Assembly (NCBI GenBank): GCA_004357475.1
Contig: SMWE01000016.1
Coordinates: 1 to 50,485, forward strand
Direction: 5' to 3'
Length of the DNA: 50,485 bases
Source of the DNA: Gammaproteobacteria bacterium
GTDB lineage: Bacteria > Pseudomonadota > Gammaproteobacteria > Steroidobacterales > Woeseiaceae
Shown here: in pieces, positions 32,604 to 41,897 of the stretch
Layout: each line of letters starts with the position of its first letter
Numbering within the stretch: position 1 is the first letter of the stretch
Notes under the pieces: generated by a model
Databases searched by the model: none
What the model was told of the DNA's origin: nothing
Seen by the model: only the letters and a program-made list of their open reading frames with translations
Program-made: the position numbers and the translations under genes

Positions 32604-32660
32604 AAATCGCTCCTACATGTGCCAATAGAAAAATTGCCGGAAGCGGCTTCAGCCGCTAAT
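32604..32660. repeat. REP-like element overlapping the hemE stop (copy D)
   Basis: ATCGCTCCTACA (about 32607-32618) is followed by a hairpin AGCGGC-TTCA-GCCGCT (32642-32657). The hairpin's loop contains the hemE stop codon (TCA at 32649-32651 on the plus strand). The parts resemble the REP-like family, but the spacing is unlike the other copies. Confidence 0.45.
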
Positions 32661-33728
32661 GTCCGAATGGTACGCGGGACTTAGGCGATGCACAGCCTCA
32701 ACCAGAACGCCTACATTGTCCGGATCAACATCCGGCGTGATGCCATGCCCCAGGTTGAATACATGTCCCGGACCGTCACCATAGCTGGCGAGCACTTCCG
32801 CAACACCCTGCTCGACTGCTTCAGGCGACCCCCGGAGTACGGCCGGATCCAGGTTTCCCTGCAGCGCAACCTTGTCGCCGGTCAGACGCCGCGCCTGCCC
32901 GAGGTCGGTGGTCCAGTCAACGCCAAGTGCATCGCAGCCGGTCTCCGCCATGACGGTCAGCAGTTCACCCGCCCCCTTGGTGAACAGGATGACCGGGATG
33001 GTTTGTCCGTCCTTCTCGCGCTGCAGCTCGTCGAGAACCTGCTGCATTCGCTGCAATGAAAAGCGCCGATACTGCTCAGGCGACAGTGCGCTGCCCCAGG
33101 TATCGAAAATCATGATGGCCTGCGCACCTGCATCGATCTGCGCATTGAGATAGTCGATGGTCGATCGCGCAACAACGTCCAGCAACTCGTCCAGCAGCGC
33201 CGGTTCCTGCCTCGCCATGCCTTTGATGCGACTGAAGTCGCGGCTTGACCCGCCCTCGACCATGTACGTGGCCACAGTCCACGGGCTTCCGGCAAAACCA
33301 ATGAGCGGCAACGCACCATTAAGCTCTCGCCGCACCAGCGTCACAGCGTCGAAAACGTAAGCAAGCTTCTCGGCAACGTCCGGTACTGCAAGCTTGTGAA
33401 TCCTCGCTGCCGTGCGCACGGGGCGCTCGAACTTCGGCCCTTCCCCGGCTTCAAAATAGAGGCCGAGACCCATCGCATCCGGAATCGTCAGAATGTCGGA
33501 AAACAGGATTGCGGCATCCAGCGAATACCTGCGCAGTGGTTGCAGCGTAACTTCGCAGGCGAGCTCCGGATTCGAACACAGGCTCATGAATTCACCAGCC
33601 TTTGCGCGAAGCTCGCGATATTCCGGCAGGTAACGTCCCGCCTGGCGCATGATCCAGACTGGGGTACGCGGCACCGGCTGCCGCGTTAGCGCCCGTAGTA
33701 GCAAATCATTCTTGAGCGCCGCTGCCAT
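32649..33728 (-). CDS. hemE: Uroporphyrinogen decarboxylase
   Basis: HemE decarboxylates uroporphyrinogen III to coproporphyrinogen III in heme synthesis. Signatures are [19 protein letters not shown] near the start, [45 protein letters not shown] and [13 protein letters not shown]. The open frame extends to 33932, but ATG 33728, four bases after the pyrF stop, gives 359 residues, the normal length. It is the last gene of the aroK-aroB-dgt-pyrF-hemE run. Confidence 0.97.
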   Translation of the reverse strand: MAAALKNDLLLRALTRQPVPRTPVWIMRQAGRYLPEYRELRAKAGEFMSLCSNPELACEVTLQPLRRYSLDAAILFSDILTIPDAMGLGLYFEAGEGPKFERPVRTAARIHKLAVPDVAEKLAYVFDAVTLVRRELNGALPLIGFAGSPWTVATYMVEGGSSRDFSRIKGMARQEPALLDELLDVVARSTIDYLNAQIDAGAQAIMIFDTWGSALSPEQYRRFSLQRMQQVLDELQREKDGQTIPVILFTKGAGELLTVMAETGCDALGVDWTTDLGQARRLTGDKVALQGNLDPAVLRGSPEAVEQGVAEVLASYGDGPGHVFNLGHGITPDVDPDNVGVLVEAVHRLSPAYHSDISG

Positions 33729-33732
33729 ACCG

Positions 33733-34443
33733 TCAGAATTCTGCGGCGATGATCGCCTGAATCGACTCGGCCGCCGCCCGCGGGCTTTCAGCATCACGTA
33801 TCGGGCGCCCAACCACAATGTAATCAGCACCGTTCCGGAATGCCTGTTCGACAGTGACCACACGCTTCTGATCGCCACCTGGTTTGTTGTCGACGGGACG
33901 AATGCCCGGCGTGACGACGAGCAGTTTCGCATCGATGCACTCGCGCAGCTTCCCCACTTCGAGTCCTGATGAAATTACGCCGTCGCAACCGGCTTCCAGC
34001 GCCCGCTTCGCACGTGACAGTACGAGTTCTCCGACATCACATTCGAAGCCGAGATCGTCAAGGTCACCCCGATCAAGGCTCGTGAGGACAGTCACGGCCA
34101 GCACCTTCAGCTCGTCACCCTTGTTTTCTGCCGCGGCTTCCATGATGGATTGATTGCCATGAACCGTCACGAAACTGGCGCCGCGATTCTTCAGCTGCCT
34201 CACCGCCGAACCGACCGTCACCGGAATATCGAAAAACTTCAGATCCGCAAACACTTTTTTATCTCGCGCCAGCATCCAGTCCAATAGCTCGAAATATCCG
34301 CCAGTCATCATTAGCTCGAGTCCGAGCTTATAGAAGGTCACGGAATCACCGAGTTCTACCGCCAGCTGACGTGCCCGGTCACAGTCCGGCAGGTCCATTG
34401 CGAAAATCAGGCGTTCATTATCGGGAATGTTCTTAGCTGCCAC
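33733..34443 (-). CDS. pyrF: Orotidine 5'-phosphate decarboxylase
   Basis: PyrF makes UMP in pyrimidine synthesis. It shows [18 protein letters not shown], the catalytic Asp-Lys-Asp array in [28 protein letters not shown], and the phosphate loop VTPGIRPV with [15 protein letters not shown] 34443 has GGAG five bases upstream and gives 236 residues. The ATG at 34494 adds an unlikely Ala/Pro-rich extension. The hemE gene starts four bases after its stop. Confidence 0.95.
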   Translation of the reverse strand: MAAKNIPDNERLIFAMDLPDCDRARQLAVELGDSVTFYKLGLELMMTGGYFELLDWMLARDKKVFADLKFFDIPVTVGSAVRQLKNRGASFVTVHGNQSIMEAAAENKGDELKVLAVTVLTSLDRGDLDDLGFECDVGELVLSRAKRALEAGCDGVISSGLEVGKLRECIDAKLLVVTPGIRPVDNKPGGDQKRVVTVEQAFRNGADYIVVGRPIRDAESPRAAAESIQAIIAAEF

Positions 34444-34514
34444 AGCCGCTCCGGCAAATGGTGAAAACGGGGCGCATTGTAACGCGGAAATCACAGCAGC
34501 GTGGCGCAGGGCAA

Positions 34515-35654
34515 TTAATTAACGTGATCGTGTTCCGCAATCGCAAAGCGATCGGTCATGCCGGCGACATAGTCGGCGATGACACGCGCTTTGGTGGACT
34601 CGTTAGCATCATGGGCGGTCGCGGATAAGCAAAACTCCGCGGGCATCCGGCCAGGATCGCTCATGTAGCGCTCGAACAGGACCTCGATCATGCCTTTCGA
34701 CCTGTCCGTCATCTCGCGCACCTTCTGATGCCGATACAGGTGCTTGTTGAGAAATTGCTTCAGCGCTGTATGTTCTTCGTAGACGGGTTCGCTCAAAACA
34801 ACAACCACATCCCGCTGTGCGCGTATATCCTCGATCGAGTCCGGCGCCAGAGATTCGAGCCGGCGAGTCGTATTGTCGATCAGGTCCGTGACAACCTTGT
34901 TGATTATTCGGCGAATAATTTCGTAGATCAGCCGGCGATCTTCGAGCTCCGGGTAGCGCTCATGTACCGCCAGGTATTGCTCGTTGAACAACGCCTGTTG
35001 CCGTAATTCGTCGAGGCTTAGAATCCCCGCACGAAATCCGTCATCCATATCGTGATTGTTGTATGCAATCGCGTCAGCGATGTTCGCGATCTGCGCCTCC
35101 AGTGCGGGTTGGCGGCGCTCAAGAAAGCGTTCGCCCAACTCACCCAGCCCTTGTGCATTCCGTGCAGAACAATGTTTGAGAATGCCCTCGCGTGTCTCGA
35201 AGGTCAGGTTCAGGCCGGGAAAATCGGCGTACTTCGCTTCAAGTTCATCAACAACCCGGAGTGATTGCAGGTTGTGCTCAAAACCCCCAAATTCCCCCAT
35301 GCAACCGTTCAGCGCGTCCTGGCCCGCATGACCGAACGGCGTATGGCCGAGATCGTGTGCAAGGCTTATCGCCTCGACCAGGTCCTCGTTCAAGCGTAGC
35401 GCCCTGGCTACTGTGCGGGCGATTTGTGCGACCTCGAGCGAGTGAGTAAGCCGCGTTCGATAGAGATCGCCCTCGTGGTTGACGAACACCTGCGTTTTAT
35501 AAACAAGCCGCCGGAAAGCGGTGCAATGCACAATACGATCGCGGTCGCGCTGGTACTCGCCGCGATAGGGCGCTGCCGGTTCCTGGTAGCGCCGGCCCTT
35601 GGTCTGTTCTTCGTGGGCCGCATAGGGGGCCAGTTCGCCTGAGAGTTGTGTCAT
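34515..35654 (-). CDS. dgt: dGTPase-like HD-domain triphosphohydrolase
   Basis: The protein has HD-domain metal ligands in the order of the dGTPase family: TRLTHSLEVAQIARTVAR (His), SLAHDLGHTPFGHAGQDAL (HD plus second His), and NIADAIAYNNHDMDDG (Asp). At 379 residues it fits the type 2, shorter subgroup. Such enzymes hydrolyse dNTPs to the nucleoside and triphosphate and adjust dNTP pools. Its start is two bases from the aroB stop, so they are co-transcribed. Confidence 0.92.
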   Translation of the reverse strand: MTQLSGELAPYAAHEEQTKGRRYQEPAAPYRGEYQRDRDRIVHCTAFRRLVYKTQVFVNHEGDLYRTRLTHSLEVAQIARTVARALRLNEDLVEAISLAHDLGHTPFGHAGQDALNGCMGEFGGFEHNLQSLRVVDELEAKYADFPGLNLTFETREGILKHCSARNAQGLGELGERFLERRQPALEAQIANIADAIAYNNHDMDDGFRAGILSLDELRQQALFNEQYLAVHERYPELEDRRLIYEIIRRIINKVVTDLIDNTTRRLESLAPDSIEDIRAQRDVVVVLSEPVYEEHTALKQFLNKHLYRHQKVREMTDRSKGMIEVLFERYMSDPGRMPAEFCLSATAHDANESTKARVIADYVAGMTDRFAIAEHDHVN

Positions 35655-35655
35655 T

Positions 35656-36753
35656 TCAGCTATTGCACTTAAGCAGGATGCTGTTCAGCAGGCCAGCGTC
35701 ATAGTCCGGCGTAAGGTAGGCATCGCCAAGTGACCGCAGCAGGACAAACCTGCTTTGATTCGCCTGCACCTTTTTGTCCATCTCCATTGCTGCCCGCATT
35801 TTCTCAGCACCGATCGCGGGTGGGCAAACCGGCAATCCGGCCGCTTCGAGCAGATTTCGCAAACGCCCTGATGCGCCCTCGCCGATATTGCTCAGCTCGA
35901 CCGCCATCAGCATGCCGGCAGCAATCGCCTCACCATGCAGCCACTCGCCGTAGCCGAGCGAATTCTCAATCGCGTGGCCGAAGGTATGACCGAAATTCAG
36001 GATTGCCCGCCTGCCTGCCTCCCTTTCGTCGTCGGCAACCACTCCGGCCTTCAATTCACAGGAGCGCAGAATCGCATACACCAGCGCATCAGGGTTCTTG
36101 TCGAGAAGCTCGCCAATGTTTGCCTCCAGCCAGCCAAGAAAGTCAATATCGGCAATGGCACCGTATTTTATGACCTCGGCTAAACCGGCTTTCAGCTGCC
36201 GATCGGGTAACGTGCTCAGTGTGTCCGTGTCTATGAGCACGAGTTTGGGCTGATGAAAGGCGCCAATCAGGTTTTTGCCCTTTTTATGATTGACACCGGT
36301 CTTGCCGCCGACCGATGAATCAACCTGGGCGAGCAACGTGGTTGGCACCTGTATAAAAGCAATACCTCGCATGTAGCACGCGGCAGCAAAACCGGCGATA
36401 TCCCCTATGACGCCTCCTCCAAGCGCTACCACCGTGGCGTCCCTGTTCGCATGGCTCGCGACAAGCTCGTCCAGCACCCGCTCAGCGTTTTTCAGTGTCT
36501 TGTGCTGTTCGCCATCGGGCAGGGCAATGACAACGCTGTCAGGCGGCAGCTTCTTTTGCAGCGCCGGGAGATACAGCGGGCCCACCGTCTCATTGGTGAC
36601 GACCAGGCAATCAGGACCATTGAAATAGTCGCAAAGATCGAAGTTACCCAGCAGACCACTACCGATGACTATCGGATAGCTGCGTTCGCCGAGATCGACC
36701 TTGAGGGTGCTGGAGATTTTCAAAACCGCGTCCAATGAAAAGACAAGCGGCAA
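35656..36753 (-). CDS. aroB: 3-dehydroquinate synthase
   Basis: AroB cyclises DAHP in the second step of the shikimate pathway. Motifs: VTNETVGPLYL, LPDGEQHKTL, the NAD loop ALGGGVIGDIAGFAAACYMRG, FIQVPTTLLAQVDSSVGGKTGVN, GLAEVIKYG, and the zinc ligand His in LNFGHTFGHAIE and LHGEA. TTG 36753 and TTG 36723 are both possible; the second starts next to LKVDLGERSYPI as in E. coli. Length is 365 or 355 residues. A large palindrome separates it from aroK. Confidence 0.95.
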   Translation of the reverse strand: MPLVFSLDAVLKISSTLKVDLGERSYPIVIGSGLLGNFDLCDYFNGPDCLVVTNETVGPLYLPALQKKLPPDSVVIALPDGEQHKTLKNAERVLDELVASHANRDATVVALGGGVIGDIAGFAAACYMRGIAFIQVPTTLLAQVDSSVGGKTGVNHKKGKNLIGAFHQPKLVLIDTDTLSTLPDRQLKAGLAEVIKYGAIADIDFLGWLEANIGELLDKNPDALVYAILRSCELKAGVVADDEREAGRRAILNFGHTFGHAIENSLGYGEWLHGEAIAAGMLMAVELSNIGEGASGRLRNLLEAAGLPVCPPAIGAEKMRAAMEMDKKVQANQSRFVLLRSLGDAYLTPDYDAGLLNSILLKCNS

Positions 36754-36763
36754 AGATTACATT

Positions 36764-36838
36764 AAATCGCCCGCTGGGGCGGGCTCCTGCGCTGTTTTAA
36801 CAGCCCGGCCGCAGGAGTCCGCCCCAGCGGGCGATTTA
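36764..36838. repeat. REP-like long inverted repeat between aroK and aroB (copy E)
   Basis: AAATCGCCCGCTGGGGCGG, GCTCCTGCG and, after a short GC-rich loop, the near-exact inverse CGCAGGAG, CCGCCCCAGCGGGCGATTT. Both arms match the REP-like consensus, so this is a full inverted pair. It lies inside the aroK-aroB transcript and could stabilise or attenuate it. Confidence 0.85.
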
Positions 36839-37339
36839 TAACGATTCGTGGATTTCGCGGGCGACCGTCTGCACCCGGCGTCCGTCCGTATCGACGATCA
36901 GGTCGGCGATCTCCCGATACAGCGGATCGCGAATCACCATCAGTTCTTCGAGAACTTTTTCCGGATCGCCGTTTTCCAGGACGGGCCGTTTACGTCCGCG
37001 CTGCGTGCGTTCCAGCTGTTGCTTGACGCTGGTATAGAGGTAAATAACGTAACCGCGCGCACCGAGCCGGTTGCGGCTCTCAGCATCTGCTATGGCGCCG
37101 CCACCGGTGGCAAGGACCACGGCGTCCTTCTGCGAAAGTTCGTCGATGACCTTCACTTCGCGTTTGCGGAAACCCTCTTCTCCTTCTTTCTCGAATATGA
37201 AGGGGATATCGACGCCGGTGCGAATTTCGATTTCCTCATCGCTGTCGATGAATTCGAGGTGCAGGAGTCTCGCCAGTTGCCTGCCGACCGCTGATTTTCC
37301 TGCGCCCATCGGGCCCACAAGAAAAATTTTGTTTACCAA
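36836..37339 (-). CDS. aroK: Shikimate kinase
   Basis: AroK phosphorylates shikimate. The 167 residues show Walker [16 protein letters not shown], the shikimate-binding DSDEEIE and [13 protein letters not shown] ([12 protein letters not shown]), and the lid Arg in RGRKRPVL. It precedes aroB as in most gammaproteobacteria and lies downstream of the pilMNOPQ group, from which a strong terminator separates it. Confidence 0.96.
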   Translation of the reverse strand: MVNKIFLVGPMGAGKSAVGRQLARLLHLEFIDSDEEIEIRTGVDIPFIFEKEGEEGFRKREVKVIDELSQKDAVVLATGGGAIADAESRNRLGARGYVIYLYTSVKQQLERTQRGRKRPVLENGDPEKVLEELMVIRDPLYREIADLIVDTDGRRVQTVAREIHESL

Positions 37340-37352
37340 ATTATTTCCCTAC

Positions 37353-37385
37353 AAAAAAGCTCCGTCCAGGGGACGGAGCTTTTTT
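37353..37385 (-). terminator. Intrinsic terminator between the Ig-like lipoprotein gene and aroK
   Basis: GCTCCGTCC pairs with GGACGGAGC across a three-base loop (37359-37379) and is flanked by six A on one side and six T on the other. It can therefore work in both directions. It ends the pil-side transcript, so aroK needs its own promoter in the short gap that follows. Confidence 0.92.
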
Positions 37386-37396
37386 CCTACCACTTT

Positions 37397-39121
37397 CTAA
37401 TCAGTGACGCTGATAAAGTGCCTCGTAATAAGGCCGCTTGGCGATGTTACCGTGATCGTCATTACACCGCCGCTGGGGTTACTGTCACCTTGAACAGAGA
37501 ATACGTATATAAGCGGCCCGTTGTTATTCGAACATGGTACCGTGTAGCTATCCGGTCCGGCCATACTGCCATTCGAGGTTTCTGCTTCGATCGTTGTGCC
37601 ACCGGCCATCGGCTGTGAAATCGAACCGTTACCTTTATTGTCACCAACTGTCACATTAATCCCTGCTACTGCTTCACCAGCGACATTAATGGCGCCTCCA
37701 ACATCATCTAAAATGAGCGCGGCACTCGCGGACATGACCACTACGCCAGTATCGCTGACAAACAACGTTTCATTCGGACTGCAAAGTGCCGTCATGCTGT
37801 CGCACAGCAAGCCATTGAAGTTTATATAGTCAGGATGGTTTGCCGCGTCCGGCAGACCGTTAGAGTTGAAATCGGCGAAAATCTCATTCAGGGCCGGCTC
37901 AACAATGCCGTTCTCATTGTCATCGCGGAACGGCTCGCCAATCTCCAGCGGAACATCCGCATTGTTGAAGATGCCGTCGCTGTCAGCATCGACAAAGCTC
38001 TCTTCCCCGATCGCCGTGGCGAGAATCGTTACCCTGCCATCACCTGTTGCAATGGTAGGATTGTCGCGCGGGTCCTGGCTGACAAAAATCACGCTGCAGA
38101 CGCCCGCGCCGTTAGCCGGCGTGGTAACCGTAAAGCAGGAGCCTCCAATCTGGCCGCCTTCTGCATTAAGTGTGACTGCCGTGCCGTCGGGCACCGGGTT
38201 GTTGTAACGGTCCGACATGCGTACGGTTACGGTTGTCGTTTCACCGTCACGGTCCCAGCCTTCGATGTTCACGCAGGCCATGGACAGCGACACGCTGTCG
38301 TTATCGGGTATGCCGGTGGTAATCGTAAGCTGATCGGATTGCGCCGCGATCACCGGACTCGACGGGTTTACCGTCGCCGTGACGCGAACGCTGGTCGCGA
38401 CCGAACCTGCGGAAACAACAGTCTGAGCTACCCCGTCTGCGCCGCTCGTTGCCGTTGTCGGCGTCAGGTTGATGCCGCCGATGGTCGTGTTGAGCGTAAA
38501 ATCGACAGTAGCTCCGGATACGGGTCCACCGGTCGAATCCGTCACTGCAAAACGCACCGTGGAGGTTTCCTGCCGGCCGACGCCACCTGTGCCAAGCAAG
38601 CCAATGTTTTCCGGGTTCGCGCTGATAAACTGGATCGAGCCAACGGTCGCCGCGGCAATAGTGATCGCGGCCGTTGCCGTTAAGACTACATTGTCGACGA
38701 GCGCGGTTGCGCTCAGCGTATCGTCACCCGAACATCCGGTTGCGGAATAGGTCGCGGTGGCTGTTCCCGTAGTCGTCGTAATCGAACTCTCGACGATGTT
38801 CGCGAGGAGGGGCGTACAGGTTGAAGCAAAATTTACCGTAAACTCCGCACCGACTGCCGGGGAGTTGCTGTTGTTGGTGTCAACGAAGTTGACCGTCAGG
38901 CTTGCGCTCCCGCCAGCCTGAAGATTACTCTGCGATATGGCAATGACGCCGTCCAGGTAGGAAGCGCCGCTCCCTGATCCCATGGCTATTGAGACGCCGA
39001 TGCCGGCACCAGGACCTGTTGCCGGAGGTGGTGGTCCGCTGCCAACCAATGCAGGGTCACCATCGCAGGCAGCCAGGAATAGCGCCATCAATATGGTCGC
39101 GAGCCCAAACAATTTTTTCAT
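37397..39121 (-). CDS. Ig-like (Big-1 type) repeat lipoprotein with calcium-type repeats
   Basis: A lipoprotein signal with lipobox (MKKLFGLATILMALFLAAC) is followed by a Gly/Pro linker and several bacterial Ig-like modules: LQAGGSASLTVNFVDTNNSNSPAVGAEFTVNF, STVRFAVTDSTGGPVSGATVDFTL, and TTVTVRMSDRYNNPVPDGTAVTLNAEGG. These resemble invasin/intimin Big-1 domains. Between modules 3 and 4 lies an Asp/Asn-rich segment (DADSDGIFNNADV, DFNSNGLPD) like thrombospondin type 3 or EF-hand calcium sites. ATG 39121 has AAGGA upstream. It follows pilQ by 43 bases, so it may be expressed with the pilus genes. Confidence 0.82.
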   Translation of the reverse strand: MKKLFGLATILMALFLAACDGDPALVGSGPPPPATGPGAGIGVSIAMGSGSGASYLDGVIAISQSNLQAGGSASLTVNFVDTNNSNSPAVGAEFTVNFASTCTPLLANIVESSITTTTGTATATYSATGCSGDDTLSATALVDNVVLTATAAITIAAATVGSIQFISANPENIGLLGTGGVGRQETSTVRFAVTDSTGGPVSGATVDFTLNTTIGGINLTPTTATSGADGVAQTVVSAGSVATSVRVTATVNPSSPVIAAQSDQLTITTGIPDNDSVSLSMACVNIEGWDRDGETTTVTVRMSDRYNNPVPDGTAVTLNAEGGQIGGSCFTVTTPANGAGVCSVIFVSQDPRDNPTIATGDGRVTILATAIGEESFVDADSDGIFNNADVPLEIGEPFRDDNENGIVEPALNEIFADFNSNGLPDAANHPDYINFNGLLCDSMTALCSPNETLFVSDTGVVVMSASAALILDDVGGAINVAGEAVAGINVTVGDNKGNGSISQPMAGGTTIEAETSNGSMAGPDSYTVPCSNNNGPLIYVFSVQGDSNPSGGVMTITVTSPSGLITRHFISVTD

Positions 39122-39164
39122 CGATCCGTTTCCTTGCTCTTGGCCGTTCCGGAAGTGCCTACGG

Positions 39165-41339
39165 CTAGTAAATGCTGGAACCATCATTAAGGATTCTCGG
39201 CGTTACAAAAATCAACAACTCTGCTTTTTTCGACACGATCGATTTCGACCTGAACAGAACACCAACCCCCGGAATATCGCCCAGGAAGGGCACTTTATTG
39301 ATAGTTTCCCGTCGCTCAGTTTCATAAATGCCACCAAGCACCACCGTCTGTCCATCCCGCACCAGGACCTGTGTCTCTACCTTACGGGTATCGATACTCG
39401 GTACGAGACCGCCGGTCGCACTCTGTGTCAACTCACCGACGTTGTCCTTGCTGACCATCAGATCCATGATTATGTTGTTGTCGGGCGTAATCTGTGGCGT
39501 TACCGTCAGGCTCAGCACAGCTTTCTTGAACTGCGTGGTTGTTGCGCCGGAAGATGCGGATTCCTGATAGGGAATTTCCACACCCTGCTCGATGCGAGCT
39601 TCTTTCTGGTTGGCAGTAATGATGCGCGGTGTCGAAACGATTTCCCCGCGGCCTTCAGCCTGCATTGCAGTCAGCTCGAGATCCACGATGTAGTCCGAGT
39701 TCAGTATGGCCAGTGCAAATCGTCCAGCCGGATTATCTACCGGCACGTTGACGTTGTATCGGTCAGATATGCCGGGCGCAGTAATCGGGTACGGCTGGCC
39801 GCTATTGGCCAGGTTATCCAGTGCAGAGCGAACGATGACCTCGCTGCCCTCGCCGGTACCGGTGACGGAAATAATGCCATTGGAACTATTGTTCGTGACG
39901 CCCATGAAACCGAATCGTATGCCGAGATCACGGCTGAAGTCGTCATTGACAACCACAATGCGTGATTCGATCAGTACCTGGCGAATCGGGATATCCAGTG
40001 TGCGCACCAGGCGGCGAATGTCCTGCAGACGCTCAGCGGTATCCTTCACGAGCAGGGTATTGGTCCGCTCATCAATGCCTACGCTGCCGCGCTCTGACAA
40101 CAATGCGTTACCGCTGTCGCCGCCAATCAAAGCGGCCAGGTCAGCCGCTTTTGCGTAATTGACTTGCACGAATTCAGAATAAAGCGGCTCCAGCTCGTGA
40201 ATAGCCGCCCTGGCTTCGAGATCCGCCGTTTCGCGCGCGGCAATTTCCTCAGCCGGGGCCACGATAATCACGTTGCCATTCTCGCGCATGTCCAGACCCT
40301 TGGTGGTCATGACGATATCGAGCGCCTGATCCCAGGGGACATTTCTTAACCTCAGGGTCACGTTGCCCTGAACCGTATCCGAGACCACGATGTTGCGACC
40401 GGACGTTTCGGCCAGCAGCTGCAATACGGCGCGCGTCTCGATGTCCTGGAAATTAAGGGTCAGCCGCTGCCCGTCGTATTCCTTGGACTCCGAGAACACC
40501 GAAGATGCTACTTCCAGATCATCGACTGCCGGATTGATCTCGATGGTAAATTCGTTGTCCGACTGATAGGCGAGCTGTTCGTACTTGCCATCAGCAGTGA
40601 TCACGATACGCGTATCCAGATTGGTGCGCAGCGTGTCAATCGTAATTACCGGCGTGGCGAAGTCCGTGACGTCCAGACGACGCATCAACTCCGCCGGCAG
40701 GCTGGTGTCTTTAAACACTGCAATCACCCGGCCACCTTCTTGGCGGATATCAACCGCAGTTGACGGATCGCTCAGGTGAATGAGTATCCGGCCGCCGCCG
40801 TCGCGCGTACGCCGGAAGTCAACACTGGTGATGGTGCGCCCGCCACGTGATGCTAAGGATGGCGAAGATGCCAGCACAGAGCTGTCTGCAAACTGGGTCG
40901 TCATGCCCGCGTCACCGTCTGCAGCGCCGAGCGTTATATAAATTGTGTTGCCACTGCGGCGGGTCTCGTAAGGCACCATGGAAGTGAGATTCAGAACAAC
41001 GCGTGTACGGCCATTGGCTTCGGCCGTAAGTACGGTTTCCAGTGGCCCGAGGTTCACGTCACGGCGACGCGAGGAAAGTCCGAGCGCCGTTTCCGGCAGA
41101 TCGAGGGCGATCCGCGCCGGCTCATCGATGGTAAATGTCAGTGGCTCCGGCGCGGTGCCGCTGAGAATCAACTTCACCTCTATGCGCTGCCCCGGCAGGC
41201 TCTGTACCTGAATGTCCTGCAGGCGGTTGCTTTCCTGTGCATTTGCGGAGAATCCGCAAAGCAACAATAATGCTGCAGCAAGTTGCACTGGCAAACGTCG
41301 GTTTTCTGTGCCGATCGGCAGCCTTAGTTTGAGCGTCAT
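39165..41339 (-). CDS. pilQ: Type IV pilus outer-membrane secretin PilQ
   Basis: After a signal peptide (VQLAAALLLLCGFSANA) come two AMIN domains that bind peptidoglycan (IQVQSLPGQRIEVKLILSG; ITSVDFRRTRDGGGRILIHLS). Next are the secretin/TonB short N-terminal domain (LNFQDIETRAVLQLLAETSGRNIVVSD), an N1 domain (VNYAKAADLAALIGG), and the secretin beta-barrel core ending VVLGGIYETERRETINKVPFLGDIPGVGVLF. PilQ forms the pore through which the pilus exits. ATG 41339 has GGGAG upstream and is preferred to ATG 41360. Confidence 0.96.
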   Translation of the reverse strand: MTLKLRLPIGTENRRLPVQLAAALLLLCGFSANAQESNRLQDIQVQSLPGQRIEVKLILSGTAPEPLTFTIDEPARIALDLPETALGLSSRRRDVNLGPLETVLTAEANGRTRVVLNLTSMVPYETRRSGNTIYITLGAADGDAGMTTQFADSSVLASSPSLASRGGRTITSVDFRRTRDGGGRILIHLSDPSTAVDIRQEGGRVIAVFKDTSLPAELMRRLDVTDFATPVITIDTLRTNLDTRIVITADGKYEQLAYQSDNEFTIEINPAVDDLEVASSVFSESKEYDGQRLTLNFQDIETRAVLQLLAETSGRNIVVSDTVQGNVTLRLRNVPWDQALDIVMTTKGLDMRENGNVIIVAPAEEIAARETADLEARAAIHELEPLYSEFVQVNYAKAADLAALIGGDSGNALLSERGSVGIDERTNTLLVKDTAERLQDIRRLVRTLDIPIRQVLIESRIVVVNDDFSRDLGIRFGFMGVTNNSSNGIISVTGTGEGSEVIVRSALDNLANSGQPYPITAPGISDRYNVNVPVDNPAGRFALAILNSDYIVDLELTAMQAEGRGEIVSTPRIITANQKEARIEQGVEIPYQESASSGATTTQFKKAVLSLTVTPQITPDNNIIMDLMVSKDNVGELTQSATGGLVPSIDTRKVETQVLVRDGQTVVLGGIYETERRETINKVPFLGDIPGVGVLFRSKSIVSKKAELLIFVTPRILNDGSSIY

Positions 41340-41367
41340 TCCAAATACTCCCAGTTCCATTCAGTCA

Positions 41368-41895
41368 TCAGTCCGAAAGACCGACGGCGGCTTCTCTTTC
41401 CAGGTAACCACCAATCCCGTCCGATATGATTTCAATCAATTCAATCGCTGATTCTTTTACTACAATGATTCGTCCATCGTTCTGGCCCATGTAGTTGCCT
41501 GCGACAACACGATGAATCAGGCCATCTGAAGTTTGTATGAGCCCGAAATTCGTTTCCCCAAGTTGCATGGTGCCAACCATGCGCAGTGTGTCGAGAGGAA
41601 ACTGCTCCAAAAACTCCCGGCTCCGTTCCGGATCAGGTCTCATACCGCCTGCAGCAATACCTGCTGCCGCCTGCGGAGAGTCTGGTACGAACGGAGATCG
41701 AATCCCTTCGTCAGCTGCCTCATAAGTGAATACTTCATAAGGCGTGATTTCCGGCAGCGGCTCGATGCGCCCGCCGGGTCTTGCCTTTATTTCATTGATG
41801 TATCGATCCAGATCATCCATATCGCTGCCACAAGCAATGAGCCCGAATCCGGCAATCAGAATCATTGGTAACAATTTTGCCAGGGAAGCTCTCAT
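41368..41895 (-). CDS. pilP: Type IV pilus inner-membrane lipoprotein PilP
   Basis: A lipobox (LIAGFGLIAC) precedes a flexible stretch with DLDRYINEIKARPGGRIEPLPEI, then the beta-domain around LEQFPLDTLRMVGTMQLGETNFGLIQTSDGLIHRVVAGNYMGQNDG. These are PilP hallmarks. PilP links the PilN-PilO inner-membrane platform to the PilQ secretin. Length is 175 residues. Gaps are 2 bases to pilO and 28 to pilQ. Confidence 0.96.
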   Translation of the reverse strand: MRASLAKLLPMILIAGFGLIACGSDMDDLDRYINEIKARPGGRIEPLPEITPYEVFTYEAADEGIRSPFVPDSPQAAAGIAAGGMRPDPERSREFLEQFPLDTLRMVGTMQLGETNFGLIQTSDGLIHRVVAGNYMGQNDGRIIVVKESAIELIEIISDGIGGYLEREAAVGLSD

Positions 41896-41897
41896 TT

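Noticed and set aside
33729-33932. 68-residue extension of HemE
   Set aside because: It overlaps pyrF in another frame; ATG 33728 matches the family start and follows pyrF by four bases.
37835-38683. 282-codon plus-strand open frame
   Set aside because: Entirely antisense to the Ig-like lipoprotein gene, whose signal peptide, repeats and ribosome binding site are convincing. The frame is an Arg-rich shadow.
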